Numbered from the stretch's first letter, positions 27,544 through 38,030 are shown. The stretch is DNA of 64,000 nt from Dysgonomonas mossii DSM 22836 (GCF_000213575.1 NZ_GL892006.1:454614-518613); one strand, 5' to 3'. The notes: generated by a model from the sequence alone, not told the origin. Translations and numbers: made by a program.

Positions 27544-30500
27544 TTAAAAACCAAGTGAAACTCCAAATGTTATTGTTCTCGGAAGAGGGAAGTTCCACCA
27601 TTGAACACCATTAGCACCAACACCCGATGGATCAAAACCTCTATAATCCCCGTCTGTGAATGTATATAGATTTTCTGCATTTACAAATACACGTGCAGAG
27701 CTAATATATGCCTTTTTAACTAAGTCTTTAGGCAATTTATAACCTAATGCCAACGATCTTATTTTCAGATAGTCTCCATTCATCAAAAACCTAGAAGATG
27801 CTGAATTTTCATAACCAGTATCAAAAGCTGTCAATCTTGGAACCTTTGCATTATCTCCAGGTTTCTGCCAACGGTTATCAAATACATATGAAGTATACGT
27901 ACCATACCATGTTCCCCCGATTTGTTCATCATAGCGAAGATTATTGCCATATATTTTTCCACCTAAAGAGTAATTAAATTGTACGGCTAAATCAAATCCT
28001 TTGTATTCGAATCTTGTATTAATAGAGCCTAGCAAATCAGGATTAGGATCACCTACATATCTCTTTGTCGCAAGGTTATAATTTGTAGTAGTTTCATCTC
28101 CTGTTGCATTCAAATACCACAATCCGTCTCCTGTTTCAGGATCGACACCAGCCCATTCTTTCATCTTGAACTGATATAACGGACGACCAACTTCCGTGAT
28201 CGAATATGTTCCTTCTATAGGCAAATCTGTACTTAATTTTTTTACTTCATTTTTATTTGTTGCAAGAGTCACTCCAACACTCCATTTCAGATCATTCTTA
28301 TTAATAATATTTGCATTTACAGAGAATTCGAACCCTTTATTAGCCAACTCTCCAATATTACTATAGTAAGAATTCAAACCTGTAACAAATGATGTCGGTA
28401 CGGCAAAAACCATATCTGTTGTTTTATGGTAGTAATAGTCAGCTTCAACATTCAAGATATTGAATAAAGAAAGATCGACACCAACATTAAATTTGTTTGT
28501 TTGCTCCCATTTCAAATTTTTGTTACCAAACTGAAGGCGTCCGCTTCCCGGTATACCATTATAATTATATCCGAAACCAAACAGATCATTTGCAGCATAC
28601 CAACCATCTGTACCTGCTCGACCAACCTCCTGGTTACCAGTTGTTCCATAACTTGCACGGATAGTCATATTATTCAACCAACTTTTAGTTGATGCCATAA
28701 ATGCTTCTTCTGAGATTCTATATTTGGCACCTAACGACCAGAATGAAGCCCATCTCTTATTAGAACCAAAACGAGAAGAACCATCATAGCGGAAACTACC
28801 CGATAGATAGTATTTAGACTTATAGTCGTATTGCGCATTCAAGAAGTATGAGTTCAGTAGAAGCTCATATTGATATGTAGCAGCGCTGCCAGGTACTGCG
28901 GCATTAGCTACCTGATCCAGAAAATCTACAGGATAGTTGCTCGCTGACAAATACGCTTCTTTCATCATTGTCTTTTGTCCTTCTTGACCAACTAAAACAT
29001 TTAAATTATGTACATCCTTAAATGTTTTAATATAATTCAATGTATTTGTTATAGTCAAGAGGGTTCTGGTTGTTGTAGAATTCTCCCCCATACCTCTCAT
29101 GTCTGAACCTTGAGGCTGTAAGAATGACCAATAACCAAATTCGTCAAGATAATAAACATCAGCCCCAAATTTTGATAAGAATGTTAGATTTTCATTCAGA
29201 TTCAATCGCAAGTATGGAGATACTATAACTCTATATTGTTTTGCACGGCTTTTGTCACCATTCGCACTTCTCTGCGCAACAGGATTATACCCATTTATCG
29301 TATTAAAATTCCATCCTCCATTAGCATCTTTAACCGGAGTAAGAGGAGATTGCATGTATGCCTGAGTAATAGGGTCTGAATAATATCCACCACCTGAACC
29401 CATATTAGTTTCAGTTAGTGATAAGTTTGTATTCAATCCATACTCAACAAACTTTGTTGGAGCCTGATCAAAATTGAAACGAAGAGAATATCTAGATAAA
29501 TCCTTACCTATAATAAAAGAATCATTATCAAGATAATTAAAAGACAAATAATACTTAGGAGCTGTTGGTGAAAGTGCTCCTCCCTGTAAATCAAGACCAT
29601 ATTCCTGAACGAAGCCAGTACGAGTTACTTCATCATACCAGTTTGTATCATTATCCATGTCAAAATCCGTATACCACGCATAAAATTCCTTCATACCCTC
29701 TTCTGTATAAGGAAGACCCAATTTATAAACTCCTTGGTAGTAGTCTACAGTAGAGTCATCACCATATACATTATGATCATTAATTAAAGCTTCGGTAGCA
29801 AGTTTTATATTCTTATCCCTATTGATCAACTTATAGTTTTTATTTACAGAAGGACGGTTTTCTACACCTAGTTTTGCTGTAAAGTTCACTGTTGGTTTAC
29901 CTGATTTCCCCTTTTTAGTAGTAATTACAATTACTCCATTGGCAGCACGCGCTCCATAAATGGAAGTAGCTGTTGCATCTTTCAAAACGGTAATACTTTC
30001 TATATCTGAAGATGATAATGTAGACAATGGACTTAATTCTTGTCCTTCATCCTTACGAATTCCTACAATATCCGAAGAAATAGGAATACCATCCACTACA
30101 TATAACGGCTGAGTACCAGAATTAATTGAATTACGTCCACGAATAAAAATATTAGCAGGTGCTCCTGGCTGTCCAGAACTAATATTCATTTGAAGTCCTG
30201 GAACTGTACCATCCAAAGCTTTGATAACGTTAGCATCGTTACGGGATTCAATATTAGCTTGTCCCACAACAGATGCGGCTCCCGTAAAAGCAGCTTTTTT
30301 TGTTACCCCATAACCTGTTACGATGACTTCGTCTAAAACTGTCTCATCACTTTTCATTGTCACCTTCATATTTGGGGTAACTCTAGCCTCAACAAGCTGC
30401 ATTCCCACCAAAGAAAATACCAATACACCCTTTCCTTCTGGAACACTAATAGAAAAAGCTCCATCAACATCTGTTATCGTACCAATAGTTGTTCCTTTTA

Positions 30501-30633
30501 CAACAACCGAAGCTCCAACAACAGGCTCACCAATATCATCTAAGACAATACCGGTAACACGAGTTGTTTGGGCTGTAATAAATCCTATGCTTATAAATAA
30601 GCAGGATAGAATTAACATCACTCTTTTCATCAT
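27544..30633 (-). CDS. SusC/RagA-family TonB-linked outer membrane protein
   Basis: 1029 residues, full length. Signal peptide 1-21; carboxypeptidase-regulatory-like domain (about 24-108); a TonB-box-like EVIVTGYGV at about 102-110; plug with LYVIDGIPI and VLKDATATSIYGARAANGVI; then the 22-strand barrel ending ITFGVSLGF with a terminal Phe. It imports a substrate across the outer membrane using TonB energy, together with the SusD lipoprotein just downstream. No STN anti-sigma sensor domain is present. A perfect promoter precedes it. Confidence 0.95.
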   Translation of the reverse strand: MMKRVMLILSCLFISIGFITAQTTRVTGIVLDDIGEPVVGASVVVKGTTIGTITDVDGAFSISVPEGKGVLVFSLVGMQLVEARVTPNMKVTMKSDETVLDEVIVTGYGVTKKAAFTGAASVVGQANIESRNDANVIKALDGTVPGLQMNISSGQPGAPANIFIRGRNSINSGTQPLYVVDGIPISSDIVGIRKDEGQELSPLSTLSSSDIESITVLKDATATSIYGARAANGVIVITTKKGKSGKPTVNFTAKLGVENRPSVNKNYKLINRDKNIKLATEALINDHNVYGDDSTVDYYQGVYKLGLPYTEEGMKEFYAWYTDFDMDNDTNWYDEVTRTGFVQEYGLDLQGGALSPTAPKYYLSFNYLDNDSFIIGKDLSRYSLRFNFDQAPTKFVEYGLNTNLSLTETNMGSGGGYYSDPITQAYMQSPLTPVKDANGGWNFNTINGYNPVAQRSANGDKSRAKQYRVIVSPYLRLNLNENLTFLSKFGADVYYLDEFGYWSFLQPQGSDMRGMGENSTTTRTLLTITNTLNYIKTFKDVHNLNVLVGQEGQKTMMKEAYLSASNYPVDFLDQVANAAVPGSAATYQYELLLNSYFLNAQYDYKSKYYLSGSFRYDGSSRFGSNKRWASFWSLGAKYRISEEAFMASTKSWLNNMTIRASYGTTGNQEVGRAGTDGWYAANDLFGFGYNYNGIPGSGRLQFGNKNLKWEQTNKFNVGVDLSLFNILNVEADYYYHKTTDMVFAVPTSFVTGLNSYYSNIGELANKGFEFSVNANIINKNDLKWSVGVTLATNKNEVKKLSTDLPIEGTYSITEVGRPLYQFKMKEWAGVDPETGDGLWYLNATGDETTTNYNLATKRYVGDPNPDLLGSINTRFEYKGFDLAVQFNYSLGGKIYGNNLRYDEQIGGTWYGTYTSYVFDNRWQKPGDNAKVPRLTAFDTGYENSASSRFLMNGDYLKIRSLALGYKLPKDLVKKAYISSARVFVNAENLYTFTDGDYRGFDPSGVGANGVQWWNFPLPRTITFGVSLGF

Positions 30634-30730
30634 ACAAACACTACTTTAATTTCTAAATTAAAACTTCAACCCAACACTAACACTTTGATGCAATATCAGA
30701 CTTTTTAGCATTAGTTTGTTTTTTGATATA

Positions 30731-30761
30731 CAAATTTAGGCAATTTTCACGAAAAAACAAA
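30731..30761 (-). promoter_or_regulatory. consensus promoter of the SusC/SusD operon
   Basis: TTTG (30761-30758), 19-nt spacer, TAAATTTG (30738-30731) on the minus strand; leader of about 90 nt. The rest of 30762-30965 holds nothing I can name. Confidence 0.75.
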
Positions 30762-30965
30762 TCTTAGATTAAATTATACAAATTTTATCATTTTGAAAGT
30801 AAAACATAATTAAATACAGATTTACAAACATATACAAACATCTAAAACGTTAAATAAATAACATATTGAAACCACCGAGAAGCTATATACAAAAAAAATA
30901 TTCAAAAAACAGATTCGTTATTCTCTTGAAAAAGCAGAAATTTAACATTTAATCATAACTTTTTC

Positions 30966-31000
30966 AAAAAAAAAGAAAAGAGCAACCAAAGTCGCCCTTT
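30966..31000 (-). terminator. terminator of feoB
   Basis: On the minus strand AAAGGGCGAC and GTTGCTCTTT pair (with G-U) around a TTTG loop, followed by a long T run. It lies about 60 nt past the feoB stop, separating it from the SusC/SusD promoter. Confidence 0.75.
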
Positions 31001-31061
31001 CCATATTATAATTACAACAATAAGAAACAATAGAATAAAAAAGAAAGAAAATAAGAGAAAA

Positions 31062-33542
31062 TCAGAACAAACATCCAACTTGATAGACTACAAAAGAAAT
31101 AAACCAGGCTAGTAAAGTTGTGTAAACAATACTAAAAACACCCCATTTCCAAGAGCCGGACTCTTCTTTTATAGCAGCAATAGTTGCGACACATGGAAAG
31201 TAAATTAGCACAAAAAGCAACAAACTGACAACTACCAATGGCGTAAATGTCGTGCTCCCATCTGTTTGCTTATCAGCTAAAAGACGAACCTCCAACGATT
31301 CCTGATCTTCAGAGCTCCCTGTATACAACACACCCAAGGTGCTTACTACAACCTCTTTGGCTGCCATACCCGAAAGAAGACTAACACTTATCTTCCAGTC
31401 AAAACCGAGAGGCCTCATTATAGGCTCTATCGCTTTGCCCACACGACCAATATATGAATCTTCTTGATGTTCTGTATTTCTACCTTCCTCTATTTCTTCG
31501 ATTTGAGCAATCTTTTCTTCATCACCTAACCCTTCTTGCTGCTCAACATGGGTTATCATATTATCATATTTCAACTCCCGTTCTTTGTCTCGTGGAAAAT
31601 AACCTAAGAACCAGATGATAATAGATGCAACCAAAATGACACCTCCCATTTTTCGCAAATACTGCTGAGATTTATCCCACATATGTATAGTCACCGACTT
31701 AATTGTTGGCATACGGTAAGGTGGTAATTCCATTACAAATGGCGTGTCTTCTTTAGGGAAAAGAAAACGCTTGAATAAGCGGGCAGATATCACAGCCAAC
31801 AGAATCCCGGTAAAATATAAACCAAATAAAGCGAAGCTTGCATACGACTTAAAGAAAACCCCGACAAACAACAGATAAACAGGCAACCGTGCGCTACAAG
31901 ACATAAACGGATTGACCAACATGGTTATCATACGACTATTACGGCTTTCGATAGTTCTTGTAGCAAGTATCGCAGGCACATTGCAACCAAATCCCATAAC
32001 CAATGGAATAAAAGATTTTCCATGCAATCCCATTTTATGCATCACCTTATCCATTATAAAAGCTGCCCGAGCCATATAGCCGGAGTCTTCCATAAAGGAA
32101 ATAAAAGCATACAGGATCAATATATTGGGAAGAAAAACTATAACACCGCCAACACCGCCAATAATACCATCAACAATTAAGTCTTTAAGCATACCGTCAA
32201 CCATATTTCCTCGGATAAAATTACCGAGTACTGCCACCCCGTTTTCAATCCACTCCATAGGATATCCACCCAAACGGAATGTACATTCAAACATCACCCA
32301 CATAAAGAAGAAAAATACAGGAAAACCAATATACTTATTAGTAACCACTGCATCTATCATCCGAGTTATATCGGATTCGAAAAGTTTTTCTTTGAGTGTC
32401 TGCTTCAAACCTCCTGCCACAAAACCATATCGGGCATTCGTCAGCACGGACTCGGTATCTTCTTTTAGGGTATCTTCTATATATTTAACCTCACTGTCTC
32501 TCAGAGCATAGATATCCGCAGCATTTGACAATGAGCCGACATAGGAGTCTACATCCTTATCTTTTTCCAACAATTTTGTTGAAATATAACGGCGGGGGAA
32601 AATTAACGACGTTTCTTTTTCCTTTTCAAGAAGTATATTGAGTTTGCTTATTGCATTTTCTACAACATTACCATAATATATATGTACACGTCTAACGATA
32701 GGTTCTTTCTCCTCATAGACACGTATCACCGCATCGAACAGATCACCTATACCTACTCCCGTTTTAGCCACTGTAGGAACAATAGGAATACCAATCATCT
32801 GAGACAGACTCTGATAATCAAATTCGCTCCCGGTTTCCAACAGTTCGTCATACATATTAAGAGCGATCACCGTAGACACCTCCATATCGATAAGCTCGGT
32901 AGTCAAATATAGGTTTCGCTCGAGATTAGAAGCAGCAACAATATTGATTACCACATCGGGTTTATCTTCTACAATATGTCTTCTTACAAACAATTCCTCG
33001 GGAGTATATGCCGAAAGCGAATAAGTTCCGGGCAAGTCGACAACTTTAAAAGTATAACCTCCATGCTTAAACTTTCCTTCTTTCGAATCGACAGTTACCC
33101 CTCCATAGTTGCCTACATGCTCGTGAGCTCCGGAAGCAATATTGAAGAGGGAAGTCTTTCCGGCATTAGGATTACCCACCAATGCTACCCTTATTACTTT
33201 TTTCGAATCAGAATTTGGTTTTCGCAATGAGGCTACGACATCTTCCGTGGTGGAATAATAATCTAAAGATCCATCTGTCAGAGAGTGTGACAGATTCTCA
33301 TCCCTTACTTTATGTGGTTCCGGATATATAACTTCGATTAGAGCGGCTTCGCTTCTTCGGAGCGAAACCTCATAATCCATTATTTTATATTTAATCGGGT
33401 CTTTGAGGGGAGCATTTAATATCACCTTTATGGTTTTCCCTTTTATAAAACCCATTTCGAGAATACGTTTACGAAAAGCACCACTTCCATTTACGCGTAC
33501 AATGACACCTTTCTGTCCCGTGTTCAAATCAGATAAAAGCAT
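31062..33542 (-). CDS. feoB: FeoA-FeoB fusion, ferrous iron transporter
   Basis: 826 residues. Residues 1-73 are a FeoA SH3-like domain; about 115-280 is the FeoB G-domain, with G1 GNPNAGKTS (123-131), G3 DLPGTYSL (169-176) and G4 NMYD (229-232). The membrane part (about 400-820) contains two Gate motifs with conserved Cys (GFGCNVPA, and PFMSCSARLPVY). It moves Fe2+ into the cytoplasm. The FeoA-FeoB fusion is usual in Bacteroidota. An acidic cytoplasmic insert (about 655-700) is rich in Glu. It has its own terminator; the Cys-rich partner gene lies beyond a SusC/SusD pair. Confidence 0.96.
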   Translation of the reverse strand: MLLSDLNTGQKGVIVRVNGSGAFRKRILEMGFIKGKTIKVILNAPLKDPIKYKIMDYEVSLRRSEAALIEVIYPEPHKVRDENLSHSLTDGSLDYYSTTEDVVASLRKPNSDSKKVIRVALVGNPNAGKTSLFNIASGAHEHVGNYGGVTVDSKEGKFKHGGYTFKVVDLPGTYSLSAYTPEELFVRRHIVEDKPDVVINIVAASNLERNLYLTTELIDMEVSTVIALNMYDELLETGSEFDYQSLSQMIGIPIVPTVAKTGVGIGDLFDAVIRVYEEKEPIVRRVHIYYGNVVENAISKLNILLEKEKETSLIFPRRYISTKLLEKDKDVDSYVGSLSNAADIYALRDSEVKYIEDTLKEDTESVLTNARYGFVAGGLKQTLKEKLFESDITRMIDAVVTNKYIGFPVFFFFMWVMFECTFRLGGYPMEWIENGVAVLGNFIRGNMVDGMLKDLIVDGIIGGVGGVIVFLPNILILYAFISFMEDSGYMARAAFIMDKVMHKMGLHGKSFIPLVMGFGCNVPAILATRTIESRNSRMITMLVNPFMSCSARLPVYLLFVGVFFKSYASFALFGLYFTGILLAVISARLFKRFLFPKEDTPFVMELPPYRMPTIKSVTIHMWDKSQQYLRKMGGVILVASIIIWFLGYFPRDKERELKYDNMITHVEQQEGLGDEEKIAQIEEIEEGRNTEHQEDSYIGRVGKAIEPIMRPLGFDWKISVSLLSGMAAKEVVVSTLGVLYTGSSEDQESLEVRLLADKQTDGSTTFTPLVVVSLLLFVLIYFPCVATIAAIKEESGSWKWGVFSIVYTTLLAWFISFVVYQVGCLF

Positions 33543-34120
33543 ACTAAAAATCTTTCACTTAATTAGAGATACAAAGATGGGTATTTTTTATATAAAAAGA
33601 GAAGGAAAAATGACTTTATTTAGAATGAGTATAAAAAAGAATCTTTACCGAATAAGAAAACAAACCTCACCAACACAAGCAGAAATAACAATCACCACAA
33701 GCCACATCGAAATGAAAATCACCTGATTAAACAAAAAAAAGGAAAAAGATAAACCAATGCTCAAGAGGAGCGTAATCAATGACAAAACCCCAAACCTACT
33801 TTCACAAGCAGATAATGAGATAAAAACACTTGTTAGTTTAAAGATAAGAGTCATTGCAGGATAATAAATGCCCAATAAATCCTTCGTCACTCCTCTCTTG
33901 CATTGGAATATATTGTATAAAGTATTTTAAAGATCAGAATATAAAGGAAACACTTATTAGCATAATTTATTACTAACCTATAACAAATTTATTAAAAAAA
34001 ATGGGTTTTTATATTATAGCAGTAAATTATGTATAGCTCTTTTTTATTTACATAGATGGCATTTGTACTATTCCACAGCCTTCTAGGAGTTTGTAATAAA
34101 GCTCTCCCTTTTAATTTTCA

Positions 34121-34151
34121 CAAAAGTAAAGTAATTTTTATATTCTGCAAA
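34121..34151 (-). promoter_or_regulatory. consensus promoter facing the feoB side
   Basis: TTTG (34151-34148), 19-nt spacer, TACTTTTG (34128-34121) on the minus strand. It is about 570 nt upstream of feoB. Downstream of it, 34032-34105 contains a hairpin-forming stretch (arms around AGCT...TTTATT and AATAAAGCT). Between it and feoB there is only a weak 81-codon hydrophobic frame (33890-33645, GTG start). Confidence 0.5.
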
Positions 34152-34205
34152 AAGAATAAGCCCATTTTATAAAATTTGAATACAGAATGAGTTAATCTAT
34201 TTCAC

Positions 34206-34213
34206 TATATTTG
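34206..34213 (+). promoter_or_regulatory. -7 box of mutS2
   Basis: TATATTTG, 23 nt upstream of the GTG start. The nearest TTTG is 27 nt further up, so the -33 is not well placed. Confidence 0.45.
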
Positions 34214-34236
34214 CACTCTATTTTAATAATAGCGCT

Positions 34237-36699
34237 GTGATTTATCCGGAAAACTTTGAATATAAAATAGGATTTGACAAGATCCGCCAACTACTCATAG
34301 CAAAATGCTTAAGTCCACTGGGGGAAGAAAAGGTTACCAATCTGGCCTTCTCTTCTGATTATACACATATATCAGAATCGTTGTCTCAAACCGAGGAATT
34401 TATGCGCATCATAAACGAAGAAGACAACTTCCCTACAAATTATTTTCTTGACGTGAGGCATGCTCTACGCAACATACGGGTAGAAGGTACATGGATAGAC
34501 GAAGCAGCCTTGTTTGATTTACGAAGATCGTTACAAACAATACGGGACATTGTTCTTTTCCTAAAAAAGGAGGAGGAAGAAAATACCCCTTACCCATACT
34601 TGTATGCATTGGCCGGAGAAGTTGCCATATTTCCCCAGCTAATAAGTAAGATTGATAATATTCTGGATAAGTTTGGACGCATAAAGGATAATGCATCGGC
34701 TGAGCTAAGCCGCATACGGAAAGACATAGCACATGTTTCGAGCGGAATATCGCGAAGCCTTAATGCAATCCTACGTACGGCTCAGAACGAAGGGCTTGTA
34801 GAAAAAGACGTAACCCCCACTATGCGTGACGGACGCCTTGTAATACCCGTAGCACCCGCATTTAAGCGAAAGATAAAAGGGATTGTACATGACGAGTCGG
34901 CTTCGGGCAAAACTGTATTTATAGAACCCGCCGAAGTAGTAGAAGCCAACAACCGCATAAGAGAGCTGGAAAGTGAAGAACGCAGAGAGATTATAAAAAT
35001 ACTGGTGACATTCACCGATATACTTCGCCCGCTGGTAGCAGACATATTGCAGTCGTATGAATTTCTGGCTACAATCGATTTTATAAGAGCAAAAGCTACA
35101 TTTGCTATCGATCTCGATGCTATAAAACCAAGCATAGAAGACAAGCAAATTATAAGATGGTACAGAGCGAAGCACCCTCTGCTATTTATTTCTCACAGAA
35201 AACAGAATAAGCAAATTGTACCTCTCGATATAGAACTAGAGGAAGACAATCGCATTCTTATTATTTCGGGACCAAATGCAGGAGGAAAATCCGTTTGTTT
35301 AAAGACAGTGGGACTACTTCAATACATGGTACAATGCGGAATACCGATACCTTTAGCAGAAAATTCGAAGGTAGGGATATTCAATAAAATATTTATAGAT
35401 ATAGGTGACGAACAGTCTATCGAAAATGATCTGAGTACATACAGCTCGCACCTAACCAATATGAAGTTCTTTGTAAGAAACTGCGATAAAAAAACAATCT
35501 TACTTATAGACGAATTTGGAGGTGGAACCGAACCGCAAATCGGCGGCGCAATAGCCGAATCACTGCTTAAACGCTTTAATGAAAAAGAGTCTTTTGGAGT
35601 AATTACAACTCACTACCAAAACCTCAAGCATTATGCAAATGAACACAAGGGCGTTATCAATGGGGCAATGCTATACGATCGCCACCTGATGCAACCGCTG
35701 TTCACTTTATCTATAGGCAACCCCGGAAGCTCTTTTGCGATAGAAATAGCCCGAAAAATAGGTTTGCCCGAAGATGTTATTACCGACGCCTCTGAAATAG
35801 TAGGCAGTGATTATATCAATATGGACAAATACCTGCAAGATATTGTCAGAGATAAACGCTATTGGGAAACTAAGCGCCAAAGTATCCGTCAGAAAGAAAA
35901 ACGACTTGAAGAGATTACCACAACATACGAAACAGATCTGTTGAGTGTCGAGAAACAACGAAAAGAGATACTCCGTCAGGCTAAGGCTGATGCAGAACGG
36001 GTTTTATCGGAGGCCAATGCTAAAATAGAGAATACGATACGTACAATTCGTGAATCGCAGGCCGAGAAGGAAAAGACAAAGCAAGCACGATTAACACTGA
36101 ATGAGTTCAAATCGTCATTGGAAGACGATAAGATTTTCTCGGATGATAAGATAGCCAAGAAAATTGAGAAGTTAAAAGAGAAAGAAAAAAATAAAAAGAA
36201 GAAAAGCGAACAGCCGAAAGAAAGTAAAGAACAAACTATCGCTCCCGGAGACAATGTACGCATCAAAGGGCAAACTTCAATCGGACAAGTCCTTGACATA
36301 CAAAAAGGAAGCGCTACAGTTGCATTTGGCATGATCAAATCGACCGTCAAACTCGAAACGCTTGAATACATAAGTAAAAATCAGGTAAAACGTGAAACCC
36401 GCAGCACTACAGTCAGCGTAGCAGCCAGCGACGATCTCCGAGAGAAGAAACTCAACTTCAAGCAAGATATAGATGTGAGAGGTATGCGTGGCGAAGAGGC
36501 ACTGCAAGCTGTCATGTATTTTGTAGACGATGCAGTACTCGTAGGGGTCTCACGAATACGAATATTGCACGGAACGGGGACAGGAGCACTAAGACAGATG
36601 ATACGAGATTATCTCCGTACAGCTCAAGGTGTACGAAATTTCCAGGATGAGCATGTACAATTTGGAGGTACAGGAATTACTGTAGTAGACCTTGAATAA
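34237..36699 (+). CDS. mutS2: MutS2-family ATPase with Smr domain
   Basis: 820 residues, starting at GTG. MutS-like core and lever domains (about 1-320), ATPase with Walker A GPNAGGKS (345-352) and the Walker B-like TILLIDEFGGGTE; a coiled-coil lysine-rich region (about 530-670); and a C-terminal Smr domain with DVRG and HGTGTGALR motifs. The GTG start fits the family's usual MIYPxNFExKIGF beginning. MutS2 proteins suppress recombination or split collided ribosomes; they do not do mismatch repair. Downstream genes follow with short gaps. Confidence 0.95.
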   Translation: MIYPENFEYKIGFDKIRQLLIAKCLSPLGEEKVTNLAFSSDYTHISESLSQTEEFMRIINEEDNFPTNYFLDVRHALRNIRVEGTWIDEAALFDLRRSLQTIRDIVLFLKKEEEENTPYPYLYALAGEVAIFPQLISKIDNILDKFGRIKDNASAELSRIRKDIAHVSSGISRSLNAILRTAQNEGLVEKDVTPTMRDGRLVIPVAPAFKRKIKGIVHDESASGKTVFIEPAEVVEANNRIRELESEERREIIKILVTFTDILRPLVADILQSYEFLATIDFIRAKATFAIDLDAIKPSIEDKQIIRWYRAKHPLLFISHRKQNKQIVPLDIELEEDNRILIISGPNAGGKSVCLKTVGLLQYMVQCGIPIPLAENSKVGIFNKIFIDIGDEQSIENDLSTYSSHLTNMKFFVRNCDKKTILLIDEFGGGTEPQIGGAIAESLLKRFNEKESFGVITTHYQNLKHYANEHKGVINGAMLYDRHLMQPLFTLSIGNPGSSFAIEIARKIGLPEDVITDASEIVGSDYINMDKYLQDIVRDKRYWETKRQSIRQKEKRLEEITTTYETDLLSVEKQRKEILRQAKADAERVLSEANAKIENTIRTIRESQAEKEKTKQARLTLNEFKSSLEDDKIFSDDKIAKKIEKLKEKEKNKKKKSEQPKESKEQTIAPGDNVRIKGQTSIGQVLDIQKGSATVAFGMIKSTVKLETLEYISKNQVKRETRSTTVSVAASDDLREKKLNFKQDIDVRGMRGEEALQAVMYFVDDAVLVGVSRIRILHGTGTGALRQMIRDYLRTAQGVRNFQDEHVQFGGTGITVVDLE

Positions 36700-36727
36700 T
36701 TAAACAGAAAAGCAAAAGGATAAAGAG

Positions 36728-37387
36728 ATGGCAAAAACTGCAATTTTGATAGGAAGTACCGGATTGACGGGTTCTCATCTGATGAAAATACTATTAAATA
36801 GTGACATCTACGATAAAACGATATGTTTTGTACGTCGCGAAACTAAAATATCGCACCCCAAACTGGTTCAGCATATCGTAGACTTCGACGACGTAGACTC
36901 GTATAAAGATTATATGGAAGGCAATGATATGTTTTGCTGCCTGGGAACGACCATCAAAAAAGCCGGAAGCCAAGAAGCATTCAAAAAAGTAGACCTTACC
37001 TACCCTCTTCAGTTTGCAAAGGTAGCTGCGGTAAATGGAATAAAGCAATTTTCGATAATATCAGCCATTGGTGCTAATCCGGAATCGAGCAACTTCTATT
37101 TACGGATAAAAGGCAAGTGTGAAGAAGAGCTAAGGAAATTGCCGTTCCAATCTATATCCATATTCAGACCATCGTTATTGGAAGGCAACAGGAAAGAGTT
37201 TCGGCTTGGAGAAAAAGCACTGAGTTTTGCCATGAAAATATTCTCCATATTTCTTACAGGCAAATTAAAGAAATACCGTCCTATCAAAGCCAAGGATGTA
37301 GCTGAAGCCATGTATAGAGTTGCTCAACAGAATACAGTAGGGCTTCATGTATATCGTTCGGACGAGATAACAGAGATTGCGAAATAA
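36728..37387 (+). CDS. NAD(P)-binding Rossmann protein, HTATIP2/NmrA-like
   Basis: 219 residues. The start AKTAILIGSTGLTGSHLMKIL is a classic GxxGxxG dinucleotide-binding loop (8-14). CCLGTTIKKAGSQEAFKKVD and the YLRIKGKCEEEL helix, with Tyr-x3-Lys-like spacing, match the HTATIP2/TIP30 group of atypical short-chain dehydrogenases. The substrate is unknown. It starts 28 nt after mutS2 and 33 nt before the next gene, so it probably sits in one transcript with them. Confidence 0.88.
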   Translation: MAKTAILIGSTGLTGSHLMKILLNSDIYDKTICFVRRETKISHPKLVQHIVDFDDVDSYKDYMEGNDMFCCLGTTIKKAGSQEAFKKVDLTYPLQFAKVAAVNGIKQFSIISAIGANPESSNFYLRIKGKCEEELRKLPFQSISIFRPSLLEGNRKEFRLGEKALSFAMKIFSIFLTGKLKKYRPIKAKDVAEAMYRVAQQNTVGLHVYRSDEITEIAK

Positions 37388-37420
37388 GGTTTCACATCAG
37401 CAATCTTAAAACCTACTATT

Positions 37421-37849
37421 ATGAAGAAGGTTCTCTTATTCTGCTTACTCTCCATCTCTTTTCTTCACCTTTTTGGACAAGATGTTTCTTACACAAAAGG
37501 CGACATTGCCGGACGGTGGGTAGAAGTAAAAGAAACAGACAAGCCGGGGCAATATTCAGAGCCGGAATATCCTTATATATACATATTCAAGGATGATTAT
37601 ACTTTTCATTTGGGAGAATCAATGAACGGAGTCATTCTTTTCAATATTACAGGAAAATATTTAATAGAGAAAAACAGCATAGGCATTACTTATTTTGAAT
37701 TCCTACAAAACAGCAATACTAAAAAACTCACAAAAAAAAAATTGTCGTTACAAATACGATCCATCAAAAACGGAATAATGAGACTATCCGTTTCCGATTA
37801 CGATTTTTCTTTTCCGCTCATATTAAAGAGGCAAAATTTGAATCGATAA
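37421..37849 (+). CDS. secreted lipocalin-like protein
   Basis: 142 residues, signal peptide 1-19 (ending FGQ). The mature part opens with a GDIAGRWVEVKE strand, then YPYIYIFKDDYTFHLG, the beginning typical of Bacteroidota lipocalin-like proteins (GxW motif plus a Phe-x-x-Asp-Gly-type turn). No Cys lipobox. The function is unknown. Several proteins of this general shape occur within the next 5 kb. Confidence 0.7.
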   Translation: MKKVLLFCLLSISFLHLFGQDVSYTKGDIAGRWVEVKETDKPGQYSEPEYPYIYIFKDDYTFHLGESMNGVILFNITGKYLIEKNSIGITYFEFLQNSNTKKLTKKKLSLQIRSIKNGIMRLSVSDYDFSFPLILKRQNLNR

Positions 37850-37983
37850 GACTGGATTAACATCCCTAAATAACAATTTACAAAAAAATACAATTACTAT
37901 ATACAAAGAGGCTAAAATGATAGAATACAATTAAATAAAGCAAAAACAAAGCCATACATTCCATTCTTTTACAGATATTATTA

Positions 37984-37991
37984 TATCTTTG
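37984..37991 (+). promoter_or_regulatory. -7 box of the two-domain lipoprotein gene
   Basis: TATCTTTG, 39 nt upstream of the start; no good -33. Confidence 0.4.
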
Positions 37992-38030
37992 CACAGCAAA
38001 CAGGCATAAACTATACAAAACGTTCTCCAA

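Noticed and set aside
33645-33890. 81-codon hydrophobic frame on the minus strand upstream of feoB
   Set aside because: GTG start with badly placed upstream purines, low-complexity AT-rich codons and no recognisable family. Hydrophobic frames arise easily opposite A-rich DNA. Kept only as a possibility in a finding.
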